Shown: positions 1 through 8,808, counted from the stretch's first letter. The stretch: 64,000 nt of DNA from Sphingomonas sp. (GCF_030145815.1 NZ_JAIXHL010000023.1:1-64000), one strand, 5' to 3'. Notes: generated by a model from the letters alone, not told the origin. Program-made: numbers and translations.

Positions 1-22
1 GCTCTGATGATCTTGTTCTCAT
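1..22 (-). CDS. start of an unidentified gene, cut by the window edge
   Basis: An ATG at 22-20 on the minus strand opens a frame of seven codons (MRTRSSE) that runs off the left edge. An AAGGA ribosome-binding site sits 7 bases upstream of it, within the right arm of the hairpin at 26-57. The start lies where the conjugation operon should continue after traW, so this could be the first gene of something inserted there, such as a transposase gene. The product cannot be recognised from seven residues. Confidence 0.25.
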
Positions 23-25
23 GGT

Positions 26-57
26 GGTTCCTTCGACTTGTTCAGGTCGAGGGAACC
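26..57. repeat. 12-bp inverted repeat (hairpin) at the edge of the broken tra operon
   Basis: GGTTCCTTCGAC (26-37) and GTCGAGGGAACC (46-57) pair over 12 bp with one G-U, around the 8-base loop TTGTTCAG. It lies between the short truncated frame following traW and the new start codon at 22. No T-run follows on the minus strand, so a simple terminator is not the obvious reading. It may be an element end or a translational control hairpin, since its left arm in + coordinates carries the ribosome-binding site of the gene at 22. Confidence 0.5.
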
Positions 58-149
58 GTAATTATCTGGAGTGAAATCATGGAAAACCGAAGGAAACCTG
101 CGCCTCCTGCCGCCGCGCTCGACATAACGAGGCGACGAAGCGATTTCAT
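42..149 (-). pseudogene. truncated frame at the expected traU/trbC position
   Basis: An ATG at 149-147 overlaps the traW stop by ATGA, exactly as the other genes of this operon are coupled. The frame starts like a secretion signal (MKSLRRLVMSSAAAGGAGFL), then stops with TGA at 44-42 after only 35 codons. In F-type systems traW is normally followed by traU or trbC, both exported proteins of more than 200 residues. I infer that the downstream tra gene is interrupted after its signal peptide, with foreign sequence beginning around 60-80. The alternative is that this is a short leader frame with no function of its own. Confidence 0.35.
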
Positions 150-775
150 GGGCGGACTCCTTGTCGGGAAGGCAGGACGACCTCGCTGACCTCGAGCACC
201 CGGCCATTCTGGCGCACGCGGGCAGGCAGCGCCCTGATCCCGAAATGCGCGATCAGCTTGCCGCCCTGGTCGAAGTAAAAGCGCCGCTGCCGGGCCTTCA
301 TCAGCTCCAATGGTGCACCCTTGGTCAGGATGAGCTTGGCGCCCGGCGATGCCTTGAGCGCCCAGGCGAGCTGGTCAGGATCGTCGCCATCGAAGAACAG
401 GAGCTCCGCGCGCAGCGGAACGCTGTCGAGCGGGTTCACCCGGGTCCCGCTGGCATGGATGAGCTCGCCCTTGGCGCCCCGGATATCGGTCTCGAGCGTG
501 ATCGTCGGATCAAAGCTCCAGCGGCGAGCCGCGCTCGCCCGGACGAGGCCTGCCACCGGCTCTGGCCGGTTGACGCGCGCCGCCGTGCGCCGCTTCAGCT
601 CCTGATTGAGCCGCTGGGTCTCACCTGATTTTTCCATGGCAGTGAGCCGCGTGTGGATCTGTTCCAGGAGATCGCGTTCGATCACCGGGAACACGGCACC
701 TTGCTGGCCATAGTCCCGCGCATTGGCCGGAACGGCGAGGACAAGCGCAAAGGTTACAAGCAGGGCGCGCTTCAC
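146..775 (-). CDS. traW: TraW, F-type conjugative pilus assembly protein
   Basis: Exported 209-residue protein of the type IV secretion mating apparatus. TraW acts in the periplasm with TrbC and TraU in pilus assembly. The sequence has a clear signal peptide (MKRALLVTFALVLAVPANA), a charged helical stretch at about 35-70, and the C-terminal region rich in F, G and V (YFDQGGKLIAHFGI) that is typical of TraW. Length fits the family (about 210). It overlaps traF by 4 bases. It is the last intact tra gene on the minus strand in the window. The call rests on motif look, length and position after TraF. Confidence 0.85.
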   Translation of the reverse strand: MKRALLVTFALVLAVPANARDYGQQGAVFPVIERDLLEQIHTRLTAMEKSGETQRLNQELKRRTAARVNRPEPVAGLVRASAARRWSFDPTITLETDIRGAKGELIHASGTRVNPLDSVPLRAELLFFDGDDPDQLAWALKASPGAKLILTKGAPLELMKARQRRFYFDQGGKLIAHFGIRALPARVRQNGRVLEVSEVVLPSRQGVRP

Positions 776-1290
776 AGGATCGCCCTCCCGCTGCCGAGAA
801 TCTGCCCGCGGCAGGCAAAACCCACTTCGGCATAGCGGCTGTCGAAGCCGCGCGGGTGGTCGCTTCCAACATAGTAGCAGTTCCGCGGGATGACGCCTTC
901 GGGTCCGGGGCTGAGCGTCAGCCCGAGACGGGTGCGCGCGAGGCGCGCGCCGACCTTGCGGCCGTTGACCAGGACCTCGGCGCCATCATGGCTCACCACG
1001 TCGCCCGGCAGGCCAAGCACGCGCTTTCCGAAAAGATGCGGTCCCTTCCCGAAATGCCGGTCCAGCATTGCCGAGGCTGGCGGCTCGAAGAAGATCAGGC
1101 TGCCACGCGCAATCGGCGCCGACTTGTCGAGCCAGAAGGCCCAGTTTGGCAGGCTCGGGCTCGAATTGATCAGGAAGGCATGGTCCTCGCTGAAGGCCGC
1201 AAGCGGCGCCCAAGCGAATGGCAAGCCAACGATCCCGGTCAGGAGCAGCGGACGCCGGGCTCCGCGCAGCAGGTGGGCGATTCGGATCAT
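772..1290 (-). CDS. traF: TraF, S26-family conjugative transfer signal peptidase
   Basis: 172-residue inner-membrane serine protease of the TraF branch of signal peptidase I; such enzymes mature the pilin or other tra proteins. One N-terminal membrane segment at about 14-33 precedes the catalytic box N42-S-S-P-S46-L-P (nucleophile probably S46), the general-base lysine K89 in FGKRVLGLPGD, and the late box GSDHPRGFDSRYAEVG. All the residues expected of an active S26 enzyme are present. ATGA overlaps with both neighbours (trbI upstream, traW downstream) point to translational coupling. It is not the unrelated thioredoxin-like TraF of plasmid F. Confidence 0.88.
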   Translation of the reverse strand: MIRIAHLLRGARRPLLLTGIVGLPFAWAPLAAFSEDHAFLINSSPSLPNWAFWLDKSAPIARGSLIFFEPPASAMLDRHFGKGPHLFGKRVLGLPGDVVSHDGAEVLVNGRKVGARLARTRLGLTLSPGPEGVIPRNCYYVGSDHPRGFDSRYAEVGFACRGQILGSGRAIL

Positions 1291-1673
1291 GGCTTCGGCT
1301 CCCGGCCGAGCCGAGCGGCAATGCGCTGCTCCAGTTCGGCGGTCGCGTCGGGCACTTCCCCCGCAAGGACCGCCTCGGCCACCAGCACCACGCGGCCATT
1401 CTTGCCCATGTCCTGGACCGCAACCTCAGCTGCCTTGAGATAGGCGAGCGTGCGGGCCTGGCCGACTTCAGGGTCTCGGGCCGCGCGGGCTTCAGCATCG
1501 ACGAACCGCGCAATGGTCTCAGCCAAGCGCACCGTGACGATCTGTTCACGGGGACGGGCCACTTCGCGGCTGACCCAGGCCCCCCACAGCAGAGCGCAGA
1601 CCGTGAGGAGAACCCCGCCAAGCCGGAGCGCAAGCGTGGGATTAAAAGATTGTAATCGGCGAACGTCAGCCAT
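1287..1673 (-). CDS. trbI: TrbI, F-type conjugative transfer protein
   Basis: 128-residue bitopic membrane protein. A single membrane segment lies at about 18-36 (LGGVLLTVCALLWGAWV), followed by a helical periplasmic domain rich in A, E and R (about 45-120). This is the usual size and topology of F-type TrbI, which affects pilus extension and retraction. It sits directly upstream of traF with a 4-base overlap, as in other sphingomonad F-type clusters. It should not be confused with the VirB10-like TrbI of P-type systems; that role is filled here by traB. Confidence 0.75.
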   Translation of the reverse strand: MADVRRLQSFNPTLALRLGGVLLTVCALLWGAWVSREVARPREQIVTVRLAETIARFVDAEARAARDPEVGQARTLAYLKAAEVAVQDMGKNGRVVLVAEAVLAGEVPDATAELEQRIAARLGREPKP

Positions 1674-2052
1674 TGACAGTCTCCTTGGGTGCGGCCGGAG
1701 CGAGGGCTGTTTCGAAGCGCTTCAGGAAGCGAGGGATCCGCACCAGCACCACGCCGAGCAGGGCGGCGATGAAGGCACCCTGCAGGTCCTGGGAAAAGGC
1801 AATCCGGCGGATTGCGTCCGCCTCGCGGTAATGGTCGGCAAGATTGCCGAGCTGCGCGAACAAGAGCCCCATGTCCCAGCCCGCGAGGAACAGGAACGCA
1901 AACAGCGGCAAGCCCAGGACGATGAGCAGGCTTGAGGCCGCAAAGCGCGATGCCTCGATGAGGATAAAGCAGGTGCCCTGCAGGAAAGGGATGAGCCGCA
2001 TCGACGGCGACCACACACCGATGTGGTCGAACGGGGTTTGATGGAAGGCCAT
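1666..2052 (-). CDS. unknown membrane protein between traC and trbI
   Basis: 128-residue protein with two or three membrane segments: a hydrophobic stretch at about 21-34, the strong segment around SLLIVLGLPLFAFLFLAGW (about 41-59) and another at about 93-103 (AFIAALLGVVLV). It shares its ATG with the traC stop (overlap at 2052) and overlaps trbI by 8 bases, so it is made with the operon. I do not recognise a family. Position suggests an accessory inner-membrane part of the mating pore that has replaced or joined the small orfs found here in plasmid F. Confidence 0.7.
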   Translation of the reverse strand: MAFHQTPFDHIGVWSPSMRLIPFLQGTCFILIEASRFAASSLLIVLGLPLFAFLFLAGWDMGLLFAQLGNLADHYREADAIRRIAFSQDLQGAFIAALLGVVLVRIPRFLKRFETALAPAAPKETVNG

Positions 2053-4604
2053 CAGCGCTCTCCCGGAGCCAGGCCTGCGACCGTTCGGATCGCGTCAGCG
2101 AGCGGCATGCCCTTCGCTTCGAGCGCCTGGATCGCGGCATAGGTGCCCGGATCGGACGAGAAGATCGTCGCCGAGAGCGGATCGAGCACGAGGCGCCCGA
2201 TCGCTTCGGTCTCCGGACCCTTGATGAAGATCTCGGAGTATTCCGCACCTGAGCGCTTCAGCGAACGGATCAACGTCTCGGTCCGGTCGTCCATGTCGAG
2301 CCGCGCGCTCTGCCGGAAGTCCGAGATTGTCTCGGCCTTCTGCTGCAAGATCAGCATCCAGTCGCTGTTCTCAAGCGCGGCGCGCGCGCCGTCCGACTTG
2401 TAATAGTCATTCAGGGACTGGGTCGCGGTTGCGAGCGCGCCGCCGTACTTGCGGGCGGTACGGGCATAGGTCTCGACGAAATCGCCCATCGAGCCGCCCT
2501 TCAGCATCGACCAGGCCTCGTCGATCAGCAGCAGCTTGCGGGTCGCTCGCGAGGTCCGCGTCATGGCCTGGCCGGTCATGAACATGATCGCCGAAAGAAC
2601 GACGCTTCTGAGTTCCTCACGGCTCGCAAGGTCACTCATCTCGAAGACCGTGAAATCGTCATCGAGCGCGAAGCTGGCCTTCCCTGAGAAGAACCCGCCA
2701 TAGCTGCCGCCCCGGCAATAGGGCGCAATCGCGGTCGCCAGGTTTGCCCCTAGCTCGCCGCCGCCAACTTCGAGCGCTGCCGCGATGTCATCGATGCAGC
2801 CGCCGCTCCCGAGCGTGTTCCAGACCGTGGTGACGGCCCGGTCGATCAGGCCCCGCTCGGTATCGCTGGGCTTGTCGTCATGACGCGCCATCTGCCCGAT
2901 GATCGCCTTGATCATGGCAAAGCAGTCGAGGCGGTAATCCTCGTCGGCCTCAGCCCGGGCATCATCGACCATCGAGAAGGGATTGAGCGAAAAGCCCGCA
3001 GCGAGCGTGAACTCGACGAAGCGCCCGCCCTGAAGCTTGACCGAGTGCTCGAACGAGCGGCCATCGTCGATAACCACGACTTTGGCACCCGCACCGCGCA
3101 GGGCCGCACACAGCTCCTGGAGCAGGACCGACTTGCCCGACCCGGACTTGCCGCAAATCGCGATGTTGTGGTTGCCAGCCCCGTTCTCGAACGGTGACCA
3201 CCAGAACGGCTGCCCCCGCCGGCCGACCAGCAGGAGGTGGGGAACCGTGCGGCCCAGGTACTCGCCCTGCATCGGCGCGATATTGGCGGCGGTCGTCGAC
3301 AGCATCGTGCGCATGCGCTTCAGACGCAGCATGTCGTCCGCCAACCCATCGGCGAGACTCAAGGGGAACGCGGCGACCAGACCCTGGAGCTGGAGGAAGC
3401 GCTCATCGGTGAGGTCCCAGCCTGCCGCCTTGAAGATCGCCTTGATCACGCGCTCATGGGCATCGCCCGAGCCCAGCGGGGAATAGCTGGTCAGCCCGTA
3501 GAATAGCTTCACCAGCTTCTTTCCGGCCTGGAGCTCGTTCTGGACGTGGCGCCACTCGGCCGACTGGTCGGCAAGCTTGGGGAGGAAGCGCGCGCTCTTG
3601 GTCTGGCTGAGGCTCGTCGTGCGCATGAACTTGTAGCCAGCGCGGGCCGAAGCTGCCTCCTGGTCCGGATAGACGAGACACAGCATCGTCGCCGTCGGAC
3701 AGGGAAAGCGCAGCTTGTCGGCGAACATGTCACCGATCAGCCGCGCGCACTCCCACGGTGCCCAGCGCTCAGGAAACGAGCGCACGGCAAAGTGGCGAAC
3801 GTCGAACGTATCGGGGAGGCACACCCCAACCTCGGGGTTCCCGGCGCTGTCGCGGCCCATCTCGCGAAATCGCTCGGTCCTCAGCACCATGCGGTCGTCC
3901 TCGACTTCAAGCTCGATATCGGAGCGGATCGCCTGGACATCGATCTGCTCGAGCGGATTCCAGGTCTGGCGCTCGGGCTCGCGCGCCGTGGTCGGCGAGG
4001 TCAGCTCATCAACGAGGCCGATCAGCGCCGAAGGGCGCAGCGGATGCGCATCGAGCCCCAGCGAATGGATGAGACCCAGTAGAGCCTCGCGGCATTCGGC
4101 AAGCTCGGCATCGGTGACATTCGTGTTTTCCGGGACACCGAGCGAGACGATCAGGCGGCTGCTCCGCAAATGAAAAGGGGCGAAGGCCGAGCCGCTTTCC
4201 CAGACCAGATCATAGAACCGGGCAAGCCGCTCCCGGGCGATCGCCTCGTAGATCCCGCCCTGTTCATAGCGCGGCGCAAACCACGGGGAGACGATCTGCC
4301 CGATCCGCGGGCTCGCGAAATTGAGCACCTGCAGGCAGGCCCCCTGGGGCAGTCCTTCAGAGAAGAACTGTCCCAGGATTTCGCCGGTGCGCTCGTCGGC
4401 ACCGATCAACGGCGTCACCTCGAGGATGAAACCCTTGGAGCGGGCGTTGCGGTAGAGCCCGGCGCTTTCGTCGAAGACCCGGTAAGGCAGCCAATCGGAC
4501 AACATGTCGAGACCGAAGCGGGCCCGCGGCTTCTCGGCTGACGCCGTATCGGCAAACAGCGCACCCATCAGGGCATCGCGGGCTTTGGCAAGGGAGAGGC
4601 TCAC
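2052..4604 (-). CDS. traC: TraC, type IV secretion ATPase
   Basis: 850-residue VirB4-class ATPase that powers pilus assembly from the cytoplasmic face of the inner membrane. An N-terminal TraC_F_IV domain covers roughly residues 30-260. The Walker A loop GKSGSGKSVLL lies near residue 485 and the Walker B strand KLLLIDEAW near 690, followed by a Q-rich sensor stretch (ATATQSLNDYY). Length matches F TraC (about 875). The frame is intact. It overlaps traV by 4 bases upstream and touches the next small membrane gene downstream. Confidence 0.95.
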   Translation of the reverse strand: MSLSLAKARDALMGALFADTASAEKPRARFGLDMLSDWLPYRVFDESAGLYRNARSKGFILEVTPLIGADERTGEILGQFFSEGLPQGACLQVLNFASPRIGQIVSPWFAPRYEQGGIYEAIARERLARFYDLVWESGSAFAPFHLRSSRLIVSLGVPENTNVTDAELAECREALLGLIHSLGLDAHPLRPSALIGLVDELTSPTTAREPERQTWNPLEQIDVQAIRSDIELEVEDDRMVLRTERFREMGRDSAGNPEVGVCLPDTFDVRHFAVRSFPERWAPWECARLIGDMFADKLRFPCPTATMLCLVYPDQEAASARAGYKFMRTTSLSQTKSARFLPKLADQSAEWRHVQNELQAGKKLVKLFYGLTSYSPLGSGDAHERVIKAIFKAAGWDLTDERFLQLQGLVAAFPLSLADGLADDMLRLKRMRTMLSTTAANIAPMQGEYLGRTVPHLLLVGRRGQPFWWSPFENGAGNHNIAICGKSGSGKSVLLQELCAALRGAGAKVVVIDDGRSFEHSVKLQGGRFVEFTLAAGFSLNPFSMVDDARAEADEDYRLDCFAMIKAIIGQMARHDDKPSDTERGLIDRAVTTVWNTLGSGGCIDDIAAALEVGGGELGANLATAIAPYCRGGSYGGFFSGKASFALDDDFTVFEMSDLASREELRSVVLSAIMFMTGQAMTRTSRATRKLLLIDEAWSMLKGGSMGDFVETYARTARKYGGALATATQSLNDYYKSDGARAALENSDWMLILQQKAETISDFRQSARLDMDDRTETLIRSLKRSGAEYSEIFIKGPETEAIGRLVLDPLSATIFSSDPGTYAAIQALEAKGMPLADAIRTVAGLAPGER

Positions 4605-5191
4605 GGTGTGTTTCCTTCCTGGGGAGCAGGCTCCCCTTGTCCTGCACTGAGGTGGGGGACCCGGGGCGGGAGGGGGGCTGTCCCGGGTCCCCCGGCCGGC
4701 GCGTGCTGCAAGGGGGCAGTCAGCACGTCCGGCAAGGCGGAGTTGGTGTGGTCGGTGGTGTCTGTGGCGGTCGGCGGCGCTTCGCCCTGCGGCTCGCGTG
4801 CCGTGGCGACGGCCCGGGCAAGCGCCCGCGCAACCTCGCGGCGGCTTGCCGGATCCTGGAAGTGCGTGTCGGCCGGTTCCGGCAGCGGCACTTCGACAAT
4901 GCGCGCCTCGTGGTTGCGGCCCTGCGCGTCCCGATAGGCGGCCAGCACAACCTTGAGGGTGACCGAAGTCGAAGCGGCGGTCGCCGGATGCTGCACGGAG
5001 AGAACGTCGGCCTTTTCACCGACAGTCTCGGTCGCCCGGCCATCGATCACCGAGGTCGGCGCGCAGTCTCCCTCCGGTGCCCGGCAGGAGAAGTTGCCCT
5101 TGACGTTGCCGCCGAGCACCGCGCAGCCGCTGGTTGCCAGCAGGAGGCCGAGCAGTGCCGCGCAGCGAGGCACATGGCTGAAGTTGTGCAT
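4601..5191 (-). CDS. traV: TraV, outer-membrane lipoprotein of the conjugation core complex
   Basis: 196-residue lipoprotein, the VirB7 counterpart that anchors TraK and TraB to the outer membrane. A signal peptide ends in the lipobox LATSGC, so the mature protein starts at C23. Soon after come the conserved paired cysteines (FSCRAPEGDC) seen in TraV. The C-terminal half is low-complexity, rich in P, A and T. The gene starts at the base where dsbC ends and overlaps traC by 4 bases. Confidence 0.88.
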   Translation of the reverse strand: MHNFSHVPRCAALLGLLLATSGCAVLGGNVKGNFSCRAPEGDCAPTSVIDGRATETVGEKADVLSVQHPATAASTSVTLKVVLAAYRDAQGRNHEARIVEVPLPEPADTHFQDPASRREVARALARAVATAREPQGEAPPTATDTTDHTNSALPDVLTAPLQHAPAGGPGTAPLPPRVPHLSAGQGEPAPQEGNTP

Positions 5192-6072
5192 CAGCGGCCT
5201 CCCTTGTTAGAGGCGAGGCCGAGGAATTTGCGGATTTCAGCAGCCGGGCGATAACCCTGCAGCACGGCGCCATCGCTGGCGCGCACCAGGACCGGCGTGC
5301 CCGAGAAGCCCTGCGCCCGGGCAAACGCCTCATTCGCATCGAGGCCCTGGACCTTGCAGCCCTTACGCTGCGGCACGGCCTCGCCGGCGTAAGCCTGGTG
5401 CAGTGCCTTGACCGGATCGGCAGCGCACAGCACTGCTTCAGAAATCTCGCGGCTCTTGGCCCCGAAGATCGAAATCGGCCGCTCCTCGACCCGGACGCCT
5501 GCCTTGACCAGTTCGCCGGTCAAGCGCTGGCAATAACCGCACTGGAAATCAGAGAAGACGACTACCTTGGGAGCATTCGCCGGTCCCCACTGGATCGCGC
5601 CGTCCGCCGGCAGACGGGTCAGGTCCACCTTGGTTGCTGTCGGCGCCGGCGGCCCGGCATCCTGCCCGGTTTGTTGCCGAGCATTGTCTGCGTCCGCCCG
5701 TGCCGCCCCTGCCGCCAGGAGATCCGGGTTGAGCTCGAGCAGCCGCGCTGCCGTGACATCGCGGCGCGTCTCCATGTCATAGAGGCGGCCGACCATGAGA
5801 TATCGGGCGGTCTCATCGACGTAGAACAGCGTGTTGCCCGAGACCACTTCGCACAGCCCGCCAAAGCCTTCACAGGACAGGCCGGTGATCGGCGTCTTGG
5901 GCAAGCGGGCCAAGAGCGCTGCGCGCACGGTGCTGGCCAGGCCCTGGGCCCGTGCCGGCTCAGCGGTGACCGCGGCGAGGCCGAGGCTGATCACGGTGAA
6001 GGCTGTGGTGACAGCGAGGGCCGCAGTCGCAGCGCGCGCCTTCAGGCCCGGCTGAAATTCCGAATACTTCAT
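5191..6072 (-). CDS. dsbC: DsbC-like periplasmic disulfide isomerase of the tra operon
   Basis: 293-residue exported thioredoxin-fold protein. An N-terminal signal segment (about 14-42) is followed by a dimerisation-like domain (about 45-110), a linker, and the thioredoxin domain with the CGYC redox centre near residues 176-179. The cis-proline motif is GTPVLV near the C-terminus. F-type clusters carry such enzymes to form or shuffle disulfides in TraU, TraW, TrbC, TraN and TraV. Start and stop overlap traB and traV. DsbC rather than DsbA is favoured by the N-terminal domain and its DsbC-like middle (FYVDETARYLMVGRLYDM). Confidence 0.88.
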   Translation of the reverse strand: MKYSEFQPGLKARAATAALAVTTAFTVISLGLAAVTAEPARAQGLASTVRAALLARLPKTPITGLSCEGFGGLCEVVSGNTLFYVDETARYLMVGRLYDMETRRDVTAARLLELNPDLLAAGAARADADNARQQTGQDAGPPAPTATKVDLTRLPADGAIQWGPANAPKVVVFSDFQCGYCQRLTGELVKAGVRVEERPISIFGAKSREISEAVLCAADPVKALHQAYAGEAVPQRKGCKVQGLDANEAFARAQGFSGTPVLVRASDGAVLQGYRPAAEIRKFLGLASNKGGR

Positions 6073-7412
6073 TTCGTATTGCTCCTGACATGAACGCCGT
6101 CGAGGAAGACGATCTCGACCTCGATGCCGGTCGGCATCTCGACGACGGGTTGGTATTGTTCGGCACGTTCGATGAGGTACTTGCTCACCGTGTCGGCAGC
6201 TTCGCCCGCGCCCTGGCCAAAGCCGCCCGCGACAATGTCGGTGGGCGAGAGCGCCTGGCGCTTGCCGTCAGCGCCGATCTGGCCCGTGAAGACGCCATTG
6301 GCGTTGGCGGAAAAACCGCGACCAAAGCCGCCGACGATCCCGGCAAGCAGGGCCTGGCCCACGAGGCTGCCCTCGCGGCTGACGACGCGGCCGCGCACGC
6401 CCGACTTGCCGGCAAAGCTGATGAAGCCCTTGACCTCGCTCACCGCATAGCGCCCGCCGGGCTGCGCGCAGGTCATGCGGGCAAGCTTTACGTAGACCTT
6501 CTCGCTGCTGAGGTCGCCGCGCGCTGCGCCATTGACGAGACAGCCGGTGAGATCGGTCGTCAGCACCTTGCCGCCCCGCATGACCGAACGCGCTGGCCCG
6601 GTAATCCGGAGCACCACGGGCAATGGATCGGTCTGGCTGGCAACGCCGGTCGAGGCGTCGACGCCCACGATCACGCGCGCCGGCGCATAGCTGTTGGGCG
6701 GCAGGTAATCGCGGCTATCCTGCAAAACGAGCGGCGGGGCTGCATTGTCGGGGGCGGGCTTCTTGGGACCGGCAGCGCCGGTCTCGAAGCTCATCAGGCT
6801 GACCTTGCCCTCCTCGGGCAGCGGACCGCTCGCTGCCGTCCGGCCAGGGACAGGCGCTGCGCCAGGAGGCACGCCGGGACCGTAGGCCGGGGGCGGCGCC
6901 GCCGCCGCTGCCGAGGCACGCGCGGCCTGGTCGAGCTGCGCCTTCAAGGCGGCATTCTCGGCCGAGATGGCGTCGATCGCGGTCTGGCCGTCGGTCCGCA
7001 TCTGGCTGTTCTCGGCCTTGAGGCTTGCGAGCTGCTGCTCGAGCTCCGGCCGCGAGACCTGGCCTTCCTTGAGCGCTTTGATCTCCCGGTCCTGGGCATC
7101 GGCCCGGTTGCCGTAGGTCGCGACGAACTCGCGTTCGGATAGGTTGCGATTGACCAGCCCGCCCGTGTCGATGCTCACGGTATCGCCAGAAGCGTCCGCG
7201 TGTCTGTCGTCGTCGCCGCTGAATAGGAAGGCTGCCCCGCCGATCAGCGCGATAGCGCCGACGCCTGCGAGCAAGGCCTTCTGCCGCTGCGCGATCTGGT
7301 GGTTGAGGTTGCGCCTGCCAACCTCACGCCGGCTTTCCTGGGTGGCGCTGGCATCAGCTGTTTCAGGGGTCTGGGGAACCGGATCGGTGGCCGGCTTGTC
7401 TGCGTTTGCCAT
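6069..7412 (-). CDS. traB: TraB, VirB10-like conjugation scaffold
   Basis: 447-residue inner-membrane protein that spans the periplasm to the outer-membrane pore. The layout is a short cytoplasmic N-terminus, one membrane segment at about 48-66 (LAGVGAIALIGGAAFLF), a coiled-coil at about 95-165, a proline/alanine-rich linker at about 165-200, and the C-terminal beta-rich TrbI/VirB10 domain (from about 235) with the typical LTGCLVNGAARGDLSSEKVYV stretch. Length is close to F TraB (475). It overlaps traK and dsbC by a few bases. Confidence 0.92.
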   Translation of the reverse strand: MANADKPATDPVPQTPETADASATQESRREVGRRNLNHQIAQRQKALLAGVGAIALIGGAAFLFSGDDDRHADASGDTVSIDTGGLVNRNLSEREFVATYGNRADAQDREIKALKEGQVSRPELEQQLASLKAENSQMRTDGQTAIDAISAENAALKAQLDQAARASAAAAAPPPAYGPGVPPGAAPVPGRTAASGPLPEEGKVSLMSFETGAAGPKKPAPDNAAPPLVLQDSRDYLPPNSYAPARVIVGVDASTGVASQTDPLPVVLRITGPARSVMRGGKVLTTDLTGCLVNGAARGDLSSEKVYVKLARMTCAQPGGRYAVSEVKGFISFAGKSGVRGRVVSREGSLVGQALLAGIVGGFGRGFSANANGVFTGQIGADGKRQALSPTDIVAGGFGQGAGEAADTVSKYLIERAEQYQPVVEMPTGIEVEIVFLDGVHVRSNTK

Positions 7413-8236
7413 TATTCCAGCCCTCCCTTGCGGAAGACGAGGAAGGCGCTGGTCACTTCATTGGGCGCGAGAACATCACGGCCATAAGCAAAGGCAATGG
7501 CGCCAGCGGGGCCTTCGCGATCCTTGCCGAGCTCGAGCGGCGCCTTGCCGAGATTGCGCAGGCGGAAGCGCTGACCAGTCAGTTCAGCGCCGGTGTATTC
7601 GGCGACCAGCTGGACTTCGATGGTGCCGGTCTTGCGCGGCAGGCCGAGCTCGGTTCGCCCCACAAAGCCTGGCAGTACCGCGTCGCCCGCCATGGCCTCG
7701 ATCAGCCGGATGGCTGCATCGTCCGGACCGGTTTCCCGTTCCCATTCTTCGGCATCACGGACCTTGAGCGCCGGATTGGTGACGAAGACCTGGCTCGCCT
7801 CCTGGGCAACAGTCCGGCAGGCGAACTTGTAGACGAACCCGGCCTTGCTCGTGGCAAAGAAGCTCACCCGGTCCGAGGCAAATTGCGGCGGCACCGAGAT
7901 GTAGATGTCGCCGCGAACCGGCTCATGAGTGATCGTGAAATCGTTGTAGGGATAGGCGCTCGCGATCTTCGAAACGTTGGCAAAGCCATCGTCGATCAGC
8001 GCAATGCGGGTCAGCTCGCCGCGCGAGAGCGTGCAGTCGATCTTGGCATTGTCGGCTGCCTCGACAAACTGGTCAGCACGAGCAGGGGCTGCGCTAAACG
8101 CGAGAGCGCAAAGGGCGAGCCCGAAGGCTTTCCAGCCCGTATCGATGCGCCTCGTCGCGCCAAGGCTGAGGCAGGCGACACCGGCGCCAAGCGCCGTTGA
8201 AGCATAAGGTGTGAGAGCGCTCATGGCTGTCTTCAA
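7412..8236 (-). CDS. traK: TraK, secretin-like outer-membrane conjugation protein
   Basis: 274 residues if translation starts at TTG 8236 (TTGA overlap with traE); an ATG at 8224 would give 270. A hydrophobic secretion signal ends near AAPARA (about 50), followed by the mature beta-rich, VirB9/TraK-like protein with the motif DGFANVSKIASAYPYNDFTI. TraK forms the core-complex ring with TraV and TraB. The N-terminus before the signal is unusually long, so the true start could be a later codon. Family length is about 240-270. Confidence 0.85.
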   Translation of the reverse strand: MKTAMSALTPYASTALGAGVACLSLGATRRIDTGWKAFGLALCALAFSAAPARADQFVEAADNAKIDCTLSRGELTRIALIDDGFANVSKIASAYPYNDFTITHEPVRGDIYISVPPQFASDRVSFFATSKAGFVYKFACRTVAQEASQVFVTNPALKVRDAEEWERETGPDDAAIRLIEAMAGDAVLPGFVGRTELGLPRKTGTIEVQLVAEYTGAELTGQRFRLRNLGKAPLELGKDREGPAGAIAFAYGRDVLAPNEVTSAFLVFRKGGLE

Positions 8237-8796
8237 TCCTTCTGGCTGGGGTCGGGCAGCTGCTCGAAGCCGGTGAGCGCGAGGGAGAGGCCCCGCTTGC
8301 TCCAGCTCAGCCGGAAGCTGCGATCGTTGCTGGCGATCACCTGCGCGCCGACGAAGGTCTTGAGCGTGCCGGTGACGGTCGAAGTGAGGCTGCCTGGGTC
8401 AACATCCATTCGGCGGATGACGAAGGCCTGGGAGATGTCGGAGCCGCGCTGTTCCTCGACGATCTTGACGAGCTCGCCCTTGAGTTGCCCGTGAGCCGCC
8501 GGATCGGCGAGCTTCAGGATCTCGCCCATCCAGTAATCAAGGCCCTGTGGGCTGCGGTTGAGCAGCATCAGCGCGGTGTCGCGGGTCACGAGCTCGAGAT
8601 AATGGGCGTCCGGCCCCGCACTGGTGAGCGACAACCGCTCGCTCGTCACGGGCACGAGGACGACCTCGCGGTCCCGTGTGGCAGCAGCCCCAAGCCCCAG
8701 CAGGCTCGCAAGCCCGAGCACCCCGGCTACCACCGCCAGGCGATTGCGCTGGCGCAGGTATTTCTGGGCCTCTTCGTAGGCGAATTCAGCGCGCAT
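8233..8796 (-). CDS. traE: TraE, VirB5/VirB8-position pilus assembly protein
   Basis: 187-residue bitopic protein: short cytoplasmic N-terminus, one membrane segment at about 20-40 (LAVVAGVLGLASLLGLGAAA), then a soluble periplasmic domain with the TraE-type motif HYLELVTRDTALMLLNRSP. Length equals F TraE (188). Required for pilus assembly. It follows traL with a 12-base gap and is coupled to traK by a TTGA overlap. Confidence 0.9.
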   Translation of the reverse strand: MRAEFAYEEAQKYLRQRNRLAVVAGVLGLASLLGLGAAATRDREVVLVPVTSERLSLTSAGPDAHYLELVTRDTALMLLNRSPQGLDYWMGEILKLADPAAHGQLKGELVKIVEEQRGSDISQAFVIRRMDVDPGSLTSTVTGTLKTFVGAQVIASNDRSFRLSWSKRGLSLALTGFEQLPDPSQKD

Positions 8797-8808
8797 GGCG
8801 TTCCTCCC

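Noticed and set aside
6090..7142. 350-codon plus-strand frame opposite traB
   Set aside because: Antisense shadow of a GC-rich gene; no signal, no domain, while traB is complete and in operon order.
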